A stretch of DNA of 64,000 nt from Physcomitrium patens (GCF_000002425.4 NC_037262.1:4881816-4945815); one strand, 5' to 3'. Positions 35,424 through 48,480 are shown, counted from the first letter of the stretch. A program made the numbers and translations. Notes: generated from the letters alone by a model not told the origin.

Positions 35424-36408
35424 TTATATTGTAATACAAATATATAACAAAAGAATAATATATGGATTTTATTACAGAAGAGCTTTATTAAAAAATATAG
35501 AAAAAAAAACATAAATAAAAGATAAGAAGATAATAAAAAATACTAAGTGTTAATATTTCTTTTTTGTAAAAAAAGAAAAATATAAAAATAAAATTTTTCT
35601 TATTTTTTATGGGCATAAATAAGGCAAACACAATAGGTTAAAAAAATAAATAATATAAATATCTTAAGAAATAAGTTTAAAGTAGTTTTTAGCAAAAATT
35701 ACCTTAAAAACCCAAGAATTGATATCTTGAGAGGATTAGCTATGAATTAAGGTCGAAATAAAACCTTAAGGCACAAAAATATGCCCCTACAATAATTTCA
35801 AGGTTATTTTGTTGATCAAAGAATAAGATTAGAGAGTAGACTTTAAGAAGATTGTTTTAGCATTAATATTAAGTAATTTGGATAGATATTGAGTTTTTAT
35901 GATTTTTTCAAAGTAAGAGATGTTTCTAATAATTTTGGATATTAAGAAATAAAAAGAAGCTTATATATTTAAGAAACTTGTGATTGTTGTAGTAGATGTA
36001 TGGATTAAATTATGTAGATTTGTAAATGTACTTATCTTAAATATTTTTTTAAATTTAAGGTCAATCAAAAAATTAGATTAAAAGATATAGAAATTTGATT
36101 GGATTAGGATCTTGGATATTAATATTTTAAGATCATTCAAATTTTCTATGATCTTAAAAAAATCTAATAATTTGATTTTAAAAAATAAAAAAATAAAAAA
36201 ATAAAAATGAGAGTATAGTGGACTTAGATTTCTACACTTTGTTAATTTAAAGAACAATTGAATGGTTCTATAAGGAGTAATTGCTTTTAGAAGAATAACA
36301 TCAAAGTTAGAAAAGAAAGATGGATGACACTTTAGAATATTAAGAGCTCTTTTTACCAATTGAATTGCTAGGACCTTAGTTGTTGCAATTTCCAAATTAC
36401 CTTCTATG
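35424..36408. mobile_element. TIR element, copy D (outer end missing)
   Basis: About 1 kb in direct orientation to copy C, 300 bp further on. It shares the inner end TTATATTGTAATACAAATAT, the AGGATTAGCTATGAATTAAG and GTCGAAATA segments (near 35734, matching 17667 in copy B), and TTGCAATTTCCAAATTACC near 36386. The similarity stops inside the outer box, so the outer terminus is lost. Confidence 0.55.
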
Positions 36409-37603
36409 AGTGTAAAATTTACTTCTTAATCCAATTACAAGATGGATTCAATTAAGAGTTGCTTGTAATGTGTGGTGTGAAGTAAAAGTAGCAAAAACAA
36501 GAAAAAAAAAAGCAAAATACAAAACAAGTGGAACAAGTGCAATCAACCAATTGTACACTACAAAACTAATCACAGTTTGTTTACTGAGTTTTTATCTAAT
36601 AAAAAACATAAAAATAAAAATAAAAATAATATTTATAAAAAAAAAATTTTTTTTTTTTTTTCAATGGTGTAAAAAACATGTAAATCCAAGTTACTATGAG
36701 TAAGTTATGAAGGTTTGAAAAATAACAAGTAAATGAATGAAAAGTTAAATAAATAATTTTACCTTTAGGATTACTTGCTTAAGAGATCAGAAGTTCGAGC
36801 CTCACCAAGGCTCACAAGTAGTGTATATTGGTTCCTAAGAGAGGCTACGAGGCCTTAGACTTATCTTCCTAACTACCCTCAAGGTGCTACAACCCACATG
36901 GAACTTGTGAACCTCTCTTCTTACAAGGACTACACTAGCTGTTGGTCCTCCTATTTTCTATTAGTAAACTCCATAATTTTGCATTTTTGACTTCACCATA
37001 GTGTTTAAAAACATCCAATTAGCCTAAGAACCTTGTGAGGCCTTCAAATCTTACTCCATTTCTTCATAATGGCTCCCAAAGTGGTAAAACTCATTTTTAT
37101 CAAAGTCTTGGAAATTACTCTAAAATTTCCTAAATAAATTCTAAATAAATTATAAAATTTCTATAATGGCTATATAATATTAATACCAGTTTAAGAATAT
37201 AATTTCCTATCTTTATGATTTTTTTAGTAATAAAATAAATTTAGATCCACTATAAATCTTACTTTCTATATAAATAACTAAAAAGACATGAGGTTCTTTT
37301 TTATGCTTCTTCTAACTACTAACTAATATTTATAATTTTTTATAAGTAATACATATAGATAAAAGGTCAATATAGATATTGATCTTAATAATTAATATTC
37401 ACTACTCAATAATAAGTAAAAATCCTAAATCAACTAAAATAATTGCCTCCAAGACTTACTAAGACTCCATTTCTTCTTCACTAATACTATTCTCCTTCAT
37501 TTAACATCCTTTAAGCACATCTTCACCTAAAAATTGTAATTTTGGCACTCTACATGCATTCTTTTGTCCAAAAACAACTAGTGAGTCAATTTGATGACTC
37601 ACA
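36409..37603. other. AT-rich spacer with possible SINE-like trace
   Basis: No gene. Near 36785-36815, AAGTTCGAGCCTCACC resembles a pol III B box (GGTTCGANNCC), preceded by a weak A-box-like stretch. A decayed tRNA-derived SINE is possible but not shown. No matching copy was noticed elsewhere in the window. Confidence 0.25.
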
Positions 37604-37663
37604 TCTTCCACAACCAAGTGCATGGTTTATTCTTAAGCAAGACAATACATTACACAATAACAT
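37604..37663. mobile_element. Outer-end fragment of a TIR element
   Basis: A 60-bp match to the outer terminus of the family: CTTCCACAACCAAGTGCATG, then TTCTTAAGCAAGACAAT, then CATTACACAATAACA. The adjacent inner sequence is not recognisably the same element, so this is a terminal fragment. Confidence 0.5.
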
Positions 37664-37744
37664 GCATCTAGTTCAATTGGCAACTTAAATACTCCTTAGA
37701 TGTATCAACACCATCCCTACTATGCAATGTATACAATTCCATCC

Positions 37745-37781
<37 letters not shown>

Positions 37782-38771
37782 TACTATATTAAAAAACCAA
37801 TTACTACATTCTTTATTATTCTATATTATAGGCCTTTTTGTCTCTGCCATTTATAAAACAATTCAAATTGTATCAGCTTTAAGTGAAGCCCAAAACTACA
37901 CTTATCCTTATTGATTTCATTTTTGCTCCAAAAAATGATATCTTCCATTACCCTCTTTCATCTCTTTTACTTCAATAGCTTTACTTCTCCTATATTTCTG
38001 TTTTTTCCATTGTAAAGTAACAATCTCAATGCACTTACTAGTATAATTTCATATAAATTATAAGTTTATAAATGTACTTTAAATTTGAATTTATTTATTT
38101 ATTTATTTATTTACATAATATTTTGGATTTTAAAAATTTTGAACTATACTTTAAATAAATTGTTATAGTGGATGGTTTGTGCAAAAAGAAAGACAACTTA
38201 ATCCATACTTAATCTTGAAATGTTTTGTAATATGGTGAACATGAAAAAATTTGTTCCTTATTCTTTCATGAAAAAATAAGTCTGAAACTATAAATTGAAA
38301 TCTCCTAAATTATTTAATTTTCAAATAATAGGAGTAAAATATATGCATGGTTTGTGACTATGTTGATGCAATGATTTTAATAAAAATATTACAAGGACTT
38401 TTGCCAATTAAAATCTGAGCACTTGCATACATAAACAGATGCATTTTGAAATTTTCTACATCATTTTCATCAAAATATTTGAAAAATCATGAAAATTGAT
38501 AAATACATATATATATGCCTGTCAAAATATTGATACTACTAATAACTTGAAAATTTATAATTTGAAACTCAGACTCATACACCCATTGCACCATTTAAAA
38601 CCTCAATATATGTATGTCTATATAGATACAAATATAGTTGCTGTTCATACCTTCAAACCATGAATATTGCTTGAAGTGAGCATTCCTACTCATTATCAAA
38701 AAAAATCCCCTTTTAAAGTCTTTCTAGAACTTCATGGGGCACAACAAATTAACATTGTTACCGTGTTGCCA

Positions 38772-38822
<51 letters not shown>

Positions 38823-39788
38823 GAATTTTAAGTGGTGTGTATTGAATGAAGCAGAATCCAACGCAAAGGTGGCATTACTCTTCTTATCAAATTGGAAGAG
38901 GAATTAAATAAATAAATGGGAATTAGAGGAAACAATATCCATATGCCAAATGAATAGATAATAAATTGTTGAATGAGGAATTGTTCCATGTTTCTACACA
39001 AATTGCATGCACCAATCTTTTCATTCATTGGTTACATTCTTTGCAAACAATATTTTTAAATATGAAAGTCATGTGAGTTACATCTCCTGGCATGGAAGGA
39101 GGAGAAGGCACAGATGTTCAATCAATAGAAAAGGGAAATCCATCAAACTTTGTACAATAAGAAGGAGGGTTTTCATCATATGTAACATTCTCTTGATTCA
39201 GTTTCTATTTTCATCTTCTTCTTATGCCATCAAAAAAACCTAGACATTTGAAATAAATAACAAGTTTCAAACTTTTTTGATATTTGAAAGAAACATTCAA
39301 TTAATAAATAAACATTGTATGTAGTAAATTGACTTTTGTGTGCACAGATTCAATTGTCATGTTGTAATGTAACAAGCAAAATAGCCTTATTTTATTTATC
39401 TGTTTACCTTAACATCAGATTGTTGCACCTTATGTCTTAAATCCAGCTATCAAAAGTTTCTGTACATATCCATTTTAAAATAATAATACTAATAAACTTA
39501 ATTGTCAAACTCAATTCTTGCAAAGAAACTATTCAATGATTAATTCTAGTTTCCAAATTACAATACCATCAAAAATAAATTGAAAAAAAAAAAGTTTGAA
39601 AATCAAACAAAATTGTAATCCTAACAATCCACACCTTGAATAACATTTAATTGAAGAGGTGGAAATTTATTACAAATTCGCTGTACACTTGTGGAGGAGA
39701 TATCACAAACAACATAAAACAAAACAACATATTTCAAAGGACAACAAATTAACAGAAAACCAAAAAAAGAGTTACTATACAAACAAAA

Positions 39789-39824
<36 letters not shown>

Positions 39825-40046
39825 GATCACGCAGGTCCTCCAAATGTGGTTAGTTTGGGACCAAATCACACTTGTAAACTTAGCTTTTTGTGACTAATTT
39901 TGGCTTGCTATAGTTGCAATTTGAAAACCTAAGCATTAAATTCAGAATTACGTGGTAAAATATAATATATTAAAAGGAGAAGGCCTCTTTTTTGTCAAAA
40001 AGGTAGCTTCTGAAACCCGTCAGGCCCATAAAGTACCAGAGACATT
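37664..40046. other. AT-rich intergenic DNA with homopolymer runs
   Basis: No gene. It holds a (TA)n array at 37748-37776, a (TG)n-poly(T) run at about 38771-38819 and a poly(A) run at about 39791-39822. The last two bracket about 970 bp of otherwise ordinary sequence. Confidence 0.45.
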
Positions 40047-40450
40047 TTAAAACCAATTGTCCAAAGTACTTTTAGTTCCGAATTCAATGCTCAAGGGAAT
40101 CGTTGACTCAGAAAGCTTATCTGAAACTTTAAAGTAAGCGCCAAAGGACCCCACTAAGGACAAACGGCGGGAGATGACGTGGCAGAAACCCGGTGACTTT
40201 TCTGGCCCATCCCAGTCACCACTAGGGACCGAGCTCCACGTTCCCACTGCAGCATTGATTAGCAACATCATCCAACGACGAACTCTCTCATCCAACTGAC
40301 ACACTTTTTGAGTCTTCATCCATTCAAGTGGTTGGAAAAAGTTCCACGCTGGCAGCTCCTCGGTTTGACGCATGCCTCGTGGAAGAGGCCGCCACGTAGT
40401 CAACTGAAGCCACGTGGATCGTACTCGTAGGTGCTGAATATACTCACCAA
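40047..40450. promoter_or_regulatory. GC-richer island with ACGT-core motifs
   Basis: A local island in AT-rich surroundings. It holds a perfect G-box CCACGTGG at 40410-40417 and TGACGTGG at 40175-40182, the core bound by plant bZIP/ABF factors, plus several GTCAAC/TTGAC W-box cores. A minus-strand open stretch of 118 codons crosses it but matches no family. It may be a promoter whose gene is not recognisable here. Confidence 0.3.
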
Positions 40451-41482
40451 GGGTTTTAAACGCTAAAATTTGTTCGTCATGTATGTTGTGAGTGGTTCCA
40501 ATTTTGGAAGTGTTTGGCTCAATTTTTATAATAATTCCCTTATTAAGTGCACATTCTCGGGTGCGGAATTAGTAATTTTGAATGGAGGAGTAGGAATAAA
40601 CGTAAATAGAAGTTGGAGGGAATACAGAATTTTTTTTAAATAGGGAAGGAACATAATTTTCCCAGAATATACTTAATATTTTTTTTTAAACCACGTGTTA
40701 AGAGGTGGCAGATAATAAGGTTTACAAGGAGAAATTTTTCATTAGAAAACTTCATCAAATCTCTAACTTGGAACAAGTATCAAACCAGATTAACTTGATG
40801 GTAACTTCCACTTGGTTTTTATTATTATTATTATTATTATTTGGCTAAACCAAGTTATATTAAATGCATTGATAAGTCTAGTTTGTATTGAGTTAAGCAT
40901 TCTACCATAGTCTATTAACTTTGACTTGGTCTATTTTTAATACATAAAATAAGCTTCTTTGTCTTGATTTATAAGTTTTCATTACATGGTTTGTTGAAAG
41001 TCTTCTCTTTTCTTTTTCTGTGTATATATATATATATATATATATTTATACTCTTTAATCAAAAAGAAAGTATGTGAGAGCTTCCTTGTTCTGTAAACAA
41101 AGCAAAGCAAATTATTTACTACATGTAGCATCAATGTCCTCAAAATACATTATTTTTTAACTATTTTATTCCTTATATTTTACTCTTTTCCAACCCATTT
41201 CTCTACTTGAAAGCTTTTTATTGTAATAAGAATCTTATTTGTACAATTACATTTTGTTTTATCTATTTTCAACCCTTAAACAACAAACAACACACAGTAG
41301 AGGCATTGGACAAAGAAAATGGGTTGAAGGAGGAAAATTTATTGGAGAAGACAGATAATAAATCTCATTTTGTAAAATATAATTGTCCATATAAATTTAA
41401 GTTGAACAAAGAAAACATTTCTCTTTGTTGATATATACATACATACAGATGTTTATTCTTCTCTTGTTGATTGTTTAAAATA

Positions 41483-41513
<31 letters not shown>

Positions 41514-42282
41514 CACACAAAACAGATGTAGTCATTTAATATTCTACATGCTGTATATTATTAAAAATGGTACATGTTAAATTTCACATATATGCAATTT
41601 ATGCATGCATAAGTGTGTATGTACACACATGTGCCTGTAGTCAAGTTAGTGTACTCAATCCATAGCTTATATGTGTTCAGATATATATATATATATATAT
41701 ATATTTATTTATATACATATTGTTATTATTATTAGTTTTGGAATGTAAAGGGATATACCCTCTTTATCATACTTTTAAATTGGAGAATTGTTTTACAAAT
41801 GATCCCAGATCCTGATATTGGGATTCTGGAACTGAATGGGTAATATAAACTTCAGTTGGTGGAGAGTGATTCCACATGATGAATCTTTCTTCACCTCAGA
41901 TCCCTTGAAGTATTATTGTAAATTTTGACAGTGTCTTTTGTCTTCTCTAGAACTTTGTAGCATATTCTACTATATTACAGTTGCATTGAAAATTCTACTA
42001 TGTTCTAACACTACCAAGTGTATGAAACATTGCATACACAATGGATATTTTTACATTTGAGCTTTGATTGCAACCAAGAAATTTCCATCAAAAAACGTAA
42101 GTAAATCATTTTTAGTTTGTGTTGTTTAGGGTTATATGTTTGAAACCACAAAAGAAAAACAATGTAAAATAGTTATTTAAAGTATTGAGTATTTGTTTGT
42201 CTAATGTTGAAATATATTTAAATTACTTAAATATATCATTTATATCTTTTGCTCAAACTATACATAGTAACATTAATTGAAG
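40451..42282. other. AT-rich intergenic DNA with (TA)n cluster
   Basis: No gene. Three (TA)n arrays lie close together at about 41022-41047, 41490-41513 and 41681-41704. Confidence 0.5.
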
Positions 42283-43284
42283 TTGTTGTATTATGTGTCA
42301 ACTTGTTTGAGAATGCATTAGGCACTTGGATGTAGAAGGTAAACTTGTACTTTGCAACTAATAAAGAAACAAACAACCACATTGGGATAAAAAGCTCTTA
42401 ATTTGCTCAGATGTTGGTTGTCCTCCTTCTTCAACTTTAACGTCAATGTACAAGCAACAATAGTTTTTTTTTTTTATTGCATTTTTCATTTGTTTTTGAA
42501 ATTTTCAAAAATATTATAGACTAAGTTCACTATTAGCTTACAATTTATTTTTTCAATCCAATGGACATATTGTTCAACCTCACTAACTTTTAAAATCCAA
42601 TATCCAAGATCTTAATTCATTTAAATTTTAATAATCTTAGATTTGACCATTTGATTAATCACAAATTCACAATATACATTTAGACCATGTAGACTCACAA
42701 CCTCTAAAAAGTTTACTTGTTGATTTGCTATAATGCTTGCAAAATTTTCCAAAATATAAACTCTTTTTCATTTCACAAAATCCAAAATCATCTAAATAAC
42801 TATGACTTTGCAAAGCTCTCACAAAATCAATATCTACTCAAATCACTCAAAATTGACACTTTAATAAATCTTATAGAGTTTTCTTCTTATCTTTGCTCTC
42901 AAATCAACAAAAAAATCTTGCAATTAATGTAGGTGCACAATTTTTTGCCTTAGGCTCTAGTTTCAATTTTGGTTTCCAACTAGTCTTCTCTAGGTACTAG
43001 TCTTTAGTTTTTCAAGGTAATTTTTATAAGAAGATATTTTTTACTTCTATCTAAAAATGTATATAATATTATTATTTCTAATCTACTTTGATTTGTCTTG
43101 TTTATGGTTCTATAAAGTAAGTAGAAGCCCTTTTTACAAAAGGCAACAATTATACTAAATGTTTTTATAACCTTCCTATTTTTTATCTATGTTTTTTTTT
43201 GAATTAATTTTCTACTATATTTTAAATTAAGCTTTTCTATAATATATTTTTTTTTCACCCAATAATCATGTCACAACACAACAA
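42283..43284. mobile_element. TIR element, copy E
   Basis: 1002 bp from TTGTTGTATTATG to ...CACAACACAACAA, whose ends form an imperfect TIR (11 of 13). The outer box at 42303-42340 (TTTGAGAATGCATTAGGCAC) and inner box at 43106-43127 (TCTATAAAGTAAGTAGAAG) match copies B and F. Orientation is opposite to copies C and D. No coding capacity. Confidence 0.65.
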
Positions 43285-44760
43285 TGTTTAGGTGTATTAC
43301 AAAAAAAACACAAATACACACACACATACACATTATATCAAAAATTAACAATGTAACTTTGAAATATTTTCATATTAAAATAATCTATCTAAAATATTCA
43401 TTTAGACTTTCATACATTGATTGAAATAGTACGTAAAGATGATTAATTAATAACTTTTGGACTCATAAATAATTTAATACAAACATAATCAAAACATACA
43501 ACTAAATCTCTAAAATATTTGAATATGTATTAATGGTCTTGATGCAACCTAAACAAGACTTGCACATTCTTGGCATAACTAAATATCAAGACATTAACAT
43601 TTCTCCACTATTTAAAGCTTAAAATAGAGATGAAGAAGACCTTACAAGAAGTCTTTGGGTAGTGCTATAGGGTAGCTAGTAACAATCTAAAAGCTATAGT
43701 TATAAATATGATATCATTTCAGCAGAGCTTAAAATTAAAAATTAAAAAATATACATAGCTAAAACACATTTTCAATACAAGGAAAAGAGTGATATGTAAT
43801 TTGGTATTAGTACTTCTACCTAAATGTATTTAGGCTGAGGTGATTCTTAAGTTAATACATAAAAATTAATTAATTAATTAATTAAAATTTAAAAAAATTC
43901 TAAGATCTTAATTTTCTATGATAAAAACAAATAATATTAAAAAATTCAGCCAGATTTTTAAGCTAAAAATAATTATCATTTTTAGAGTAAAATATATTAT
44001 TTAGAAGAATCTATGAGTGGTAAAAATATAAGAACAAAAGAGAGAGAAAGGGAGAGATAGTGATTGCAATAAGCAAACTTCCAACACCCAATTGACACAT
44101 GGCAGTTGGAAGCTTTATATGGTAGAATAAATCCACATCTTGTGTAATTTCCCCTTTGTGGGGCATGAAGACTGGACTTCAGCAGTTTCTGTGCTGGAAC
44201 AGTCTCTTTGTTTTGCTTACTCAGAGGTAAAGATGAGCTGGAGAAGGAAGGAAGGACATGTCCACTAAATCCTCCATGCACCATGAGCCATTGCTTCGAA
44301 AGCTTGAAGGCTGGTGGCCAGACTGCCTGCAAGACCCCCTCCACCCAATTCATGAGGCTGCTGCAGCAGGGTGACTTGAAGCAACATGGCCCACATGAGA
44401 GAATATCACATGGAATAGTCACCTTGCTAAATAAATAAATAATCAAATAAAAACAAAAACAATGGGGTCTTCCCACAGCACCTTCCTAAAGCAATTTTCT
44501 TCCTTTTGGCACTTGGGTTTTCCTCTGGGAAAATCAATGTTTCATATTTTACTGGATTTGAAATCAGGTTCTTTGTCTTGGTGTTCTGCATCTTTCCAAC
44601 ACACAATACAATCCTAAAGTTTAGATTGCAATCAAAGCCAAAAAGAAGGAAGGAGGGATATGATGAGGCTTTAGGGTTCCTCCTTGTGCGGAGTGTGGAT
44701 GTGAACATGTGCAATCACACATGGTGTCCTAAAATAGTCACTCCTTGAAGTTCAATCACC
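43285..44760. other. Intergenic DNA with a possible hairpin
   Basis: The left part is AT-rich. The part at about 44040-44740 is more balanced and unique-looking. Open stretches on both strands there overlap each other and match no family. An imperfect inverted repeat is listed separately. Confidence 0.4.
44282..44398. other. Imperfect hairpin, pri-miRNA-like at best
   Basis: CATGAGCCATTGCTTCGAAAG pairs with the reverse complement of CTTGAAGCAACATGGCCCAC, about 20 of 26 positions, around a loop of about 65-70 nt. The arms do not match any conserved plant microRNA I could recall. It could be chance. Confidence 0.2.
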
Positions 44761-46736
44761 ACAATGGAAGTAAATTATTACTCTTTACACTCAATTAGCA
44801 ATCAAATGAGCAACTAAGGTCGTTGAGTGGTAGAACAAGTTAATAATCAGATTTTAGGTAATGAGGGCTTGTAACGAGAAATGGGGAGTTGCAATCCATG
44901 CAAGTAGCAATTTAGAAGTAGGATATGAGTAACAAATGTACGTCATTGAGGAGTAGACAAGGGAGTAGATAGTAGTGCAACTACTCTGATGATTAAGGAA
45001 AAATATGGAATCATATGCCACCATTATTAAGGCACAAGTGGTCCACACACTTGTTACTTTGGCAAGCTTAGAGATAGGACACCAAGCAACCAAGGCTTGC
45101 CACGATGACTATGTGGAACTTGAGCTTATGGCTACAATGACTAACTTATGTATGTATGCAAAAATCTACCCTACTAAATTTCTATTAGGTAAGAAATTCT
45201 TAACTGATTTGTATTGCAATTGCATGGGATTCTTTTTGGAAAAAAAAAAAAAAAAAAAAAAAAAACAATCGAAATTCAAGTCAATGAGGCCAAAGTGAAG
45301 CTCAAGATAGAGCACCTCTCAAGGTGCATGATGATTGCATACTTTGTAGGGAGGTGACAAACCTAAAAGATCATACAAGAGTAATTAAGCTCATTCAAAA
45401 TTGAGTTAAATGAAGAATTATAACTAAGAAGAATTCTTAAGTATGGATTTTTCTAAGTTATTAATAAAGATTGGATTGCCATGCAAAAAATCCTTATATA
45501 GATATCTTATTTGTCAAAATGGGGCACTTGCATCTTACACCTTTGGATCCTAGGATTCAACTCAAGCAAACTAGTTGGCATAAATATACCAACTTGGATT
45601 ATCTTCAAAGCTATTTTGGAATTTTTTTGAATAGTTCTTAGGATATTACAACTTGTTCAAGCTTGATGCTAGGCCATCACTAGTAGAATAGAAATAATCA
45701 AAATCAAAATTTTATATGGTACTTATAGTAGAGATAGCTTATAATCTCGTTATTATAGTAAAAAATTCCATCACAAGAATTATTTATAATATTCAAATAC
45801 ACTATAACAACCTATCTATACAGTATAGGTATTGTCTTGCTACATTCCACCTTATTCAAGAATGTCCAACCTTACTTAGAAATCAAAGAATAGAAATAAA
45901 AGCCCAAGCAAGGAATTTGGCTCCCTTGCAAGCACATGTGCCTTCAAAAGACAATGTCATTCCCAAATTACAAAAGGAATAAAGAGTAGAGAAAGACACT
46001 TATCCAACATTGCCTACAAATTAGCACCCAAACACACATGTCTTAGTAATATGTTCTTTTGCGGGTTCCAAAAGGTAAGCAACAAATGGGAGATGGACAA
46101 CAATCAAGCAAAAAATTACAATGGCCAAATTAATATCAATGACCTATGACAGAAAGGTTTAAATACATTGCGGCGGATCATAAGAGAAAAGGACTAAGTG
46201 TGGACTTCTTTGTTGAATATGAGAAAATTTATAAAAGTCAACAAATCAATGCAATAGCTTTTTTCTTGTAGTCAACTAAACTTAGCCATACCTAAGCAAT
46301 ACAAGAAGCCTTAGTTAGTGTTGGTAGTAGTGTGTTGTGAGGCCGAACTTGGTCATCATGTTTAGTACTTTAATCTTCTACGTAGTAAATTTTTACTCTA
46401 CTTGTGTCAATAAATATTAATAAATAAATAAATAAAACACACTCACACACACACTACATTTTTTTAATAAATAAAGTATAATAGTAATAATATTTCTTCA
46501 ATAAAAAACTATTTGGTGATATTTATATGAAGAATAGCTCTTCTTCTTTTGTAATAAAATAAAAGAAGTTAAAACAAAAGTAGTATAGTTTTCATTCTTT
46601 CTTTCAATTTAATATAGTATTCCACCTATTAATCAAAGTTGGATGTGAATGAAACTAGAAGCCATACATGAACAAAGAATTCAAAAAGAAAAAAAAAAAA
46701 GAAAAACCATCAACATGTTGTTTTCCTAAAATGTAA
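44761..46736. other. Intergenic DNA with poly(A) run and weak relic
   Basis: No intact gene. A poly(A) run of about 26 bases at 45240-45265 follows unique-looking sequence, as a retroposed transcript might show, but no target duplication was identified. Confidence 0.4.
45716..45982 (+). pseudogene. Possible zinc-knuckle remnant (LINE- or Gag-like)
   Basis: An open stretch containing YRYCLATFHLIQECPTLLRN, which resembles a CCHC knuckle (C-x2-C-x4-H-x4-C) with the first position altered. Such knuckles occur in LINE ORF1 and in Gag proteins. Neighbouring sequence to about 46330 has short coding-like pieces but no recognised domain. Weak evidence. Confidence 0.2.
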
Positions 46737-46760
46737 ATATATATATATATATATATGGGA

Positions 46761-46958
46761 ATGTTAAATAGACCTAGGTTTTTATTAAATTGACCTATCT
46801 ATGATGAAGAATATGGTAATCACTATGAATGTGGTTGGTTTTCATTGATTTTGGATCCAGTGGTGAAGAAATGAATCTAGAGATCATTTTTTTATTTTTT
46901 TATCATGATGGTTAGGATGAGTGGGTCAATTTAGTAAAAGCATGGATCTAATTAACAT
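46761..46958. mobile_element. MITE-like element with about 40-bp TIRs
   Basis: 198 bp. The left end ATGTTAAATAGACCTAGG...TTAAATTGACC and the reverse complement of the right end, ATGTTAATTAGATCCATG...CTAAATTGACC, agree at about 80% over 40 bp. It is non-coding. It stands between two (TA)n arrays (46737-46757 and 46967-46990), separated from them by 3 and 8 bases. No clear target duplication. Confidence 0.6.
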
Positions 46959-47149
46959 GCAACATCATATATATATATATATATATATATTCTTGTCACA
47001 AATGATAAGACAACCATTCAATCCCAAGAAAACACCACATGAATGCTGCAACAAGAGACTACTCACAAAAACCTGCACAACTGAAACCCGTGCCAAACTT
47101 CAAAATTCTCTTTTCATTTTGGTCCTGAGTGAGCCGCAACTACTGAGCA

Positions 47150-48480
47150 CGTGAAGAAGGAATCTGTTTATGAGCAGCATCCAGGAAGCTGCGGAATTTG
47201 AACGTATCTCAGATTTTTGGGGATTTGGGCCTCATGTGGCCATAGCTAAAGCTCAGCCCGCCATGGCTCAGGCGCAGCTTCCACGAAGGCGCAGAGGGTC
47301 CACGCCCATTGAAAGTAGAGCAAAATACCAACCCACACTAATTCTTCTCCCCTTAGACTTCACACTGGAAATAGTATGGGCTAGCAGGGCCATGGCTATG
47401 TGTTTTTGTCCCCTGCGATCAGTCGCCGGCCACTTCGTGAGCCCACTCGGTGCCGCTGTCACTTGACTCCACCGCATGTCGCCGGCGGAGAATTTTCTTA
47501 TACACAGCGGAGAAATCTGGTTTCCCAGGAAGGGGCCTGCACGCATCGGGCCGCACCATGTGCTCTGCACCAGCAAATATCAATGGGTGGAGAGCGAAAG
47601 CGGGGGATCGATCGGAGGAGAAGGGTTGGTTGCGGCACTCTAGATTCCAAATTTCGTGACCGTTCCTTACGCTTTTGTCTGTAGCAGCAGAAGTAGAAGT
47701 AGTAGGAGTAGCAGCAGAAGTGCAATGCTAGGCATCAGTATATGCCCTCTCAGCGTCCATGCCTGGACTTGTTCGTCGTCGATCAACCACTTGAGGCCAA
47801 TAATTACTCGAACCCACAATTCGCTGCTGTAAAAATAGACTTAATCTCGTCGACACTGACGCTGCCAAGTGTATGGCGCCGGGTCGATAGCACTGCTGGC
47901 ACTTCATGGGTGCAGTGGATTCCGACGCTACCTGCTTAGGCAGGGGTAATAGGTGTTGTGATTTCCCGGACCCCCTGGGTTAAAATAATGTAGAAACTCG
48001 AGGAATCTGTCTGAGCGGCAACTTTTGGGGTGGAACACGCACATGAAGCAGCCCCAGGTCGCGGCGCCCGCCCGCTCTCATGAAAGCAGGCATAGGAGGT
48101 TGGATCCATTTCGATGGCCTGTTTTGTTGCGTAGCGGGGTAGCGGGGGTTTGAACAGTTCAAGCGGGTTGCAGGCATCGAAGAGTCCAAGGCTCCGACGC
48201 TTCGATGCTTTGCCAAGGCTGGCTGGCTGCAGCATGCCATTGAGCCTCCGCAGGGCCCCATCCGCAAGTTGAGTTCTAACCATCCATCCCCAACAGATTC
48301 CTCCTCTGATTCGTCTTCCCCAATCAACTTGATATCCTCAGCATCACCGCGACCAGTCACTCCCCGCTCTTCCTCCCTCTCGCCCATACCCAACACACGT
48401 TCCTTTTCCCAACACGTTCCTTTTTATTCCCTTCCAATCCGTGCTTCGCCATGCTTTCCTAGATAAAATCATTCACATAT
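47150..48480. other. GC-rich island without a recognised gene
   Basis: CpG-containing sequence in an AT-rich setting, composition like that around the CIPK start. Overlapping open stretches exist on both strands, the longest on the minus strand at 47980-48396 (138 codons, with an acidic patch and WLELNLRM, an LxLxL-like string). None matches a family I recognise. It could be a promoter plus first exon(s) of an untraced gene, or a non-coding transcript. Confidence 0.35.

Noticed and set aside
36785-36815. tRNA gene suggested by a B-box-like string
   Set aside because: No acceptor stem or credible A box; at best a decayed SINE trace.
40047-40403. Minus-strand 118-codon frame as a gene
   Set aside because: No recognisable family, and the sequence reads better as a regulatory island.
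43997-44476. Minus-strand 159-codon frame as a gene
   Set aside because: Low-complexity hydrophobic and serine-rich translation, no domain, and an overlapping frame on the other strand.
44822-44860. tRNA-like start (GTTGAGTGGTAGAAC)
   Set aside because: Looks like a pol III A box, but no B box or cloverleaf follows.
47980-48396. Minus-strand 138-codon frame as a gene
   Set aside because: No recognised domain, overlapping frames on both strands, and GC-rich sequence makes chance frames long. Mentioned only within the island.
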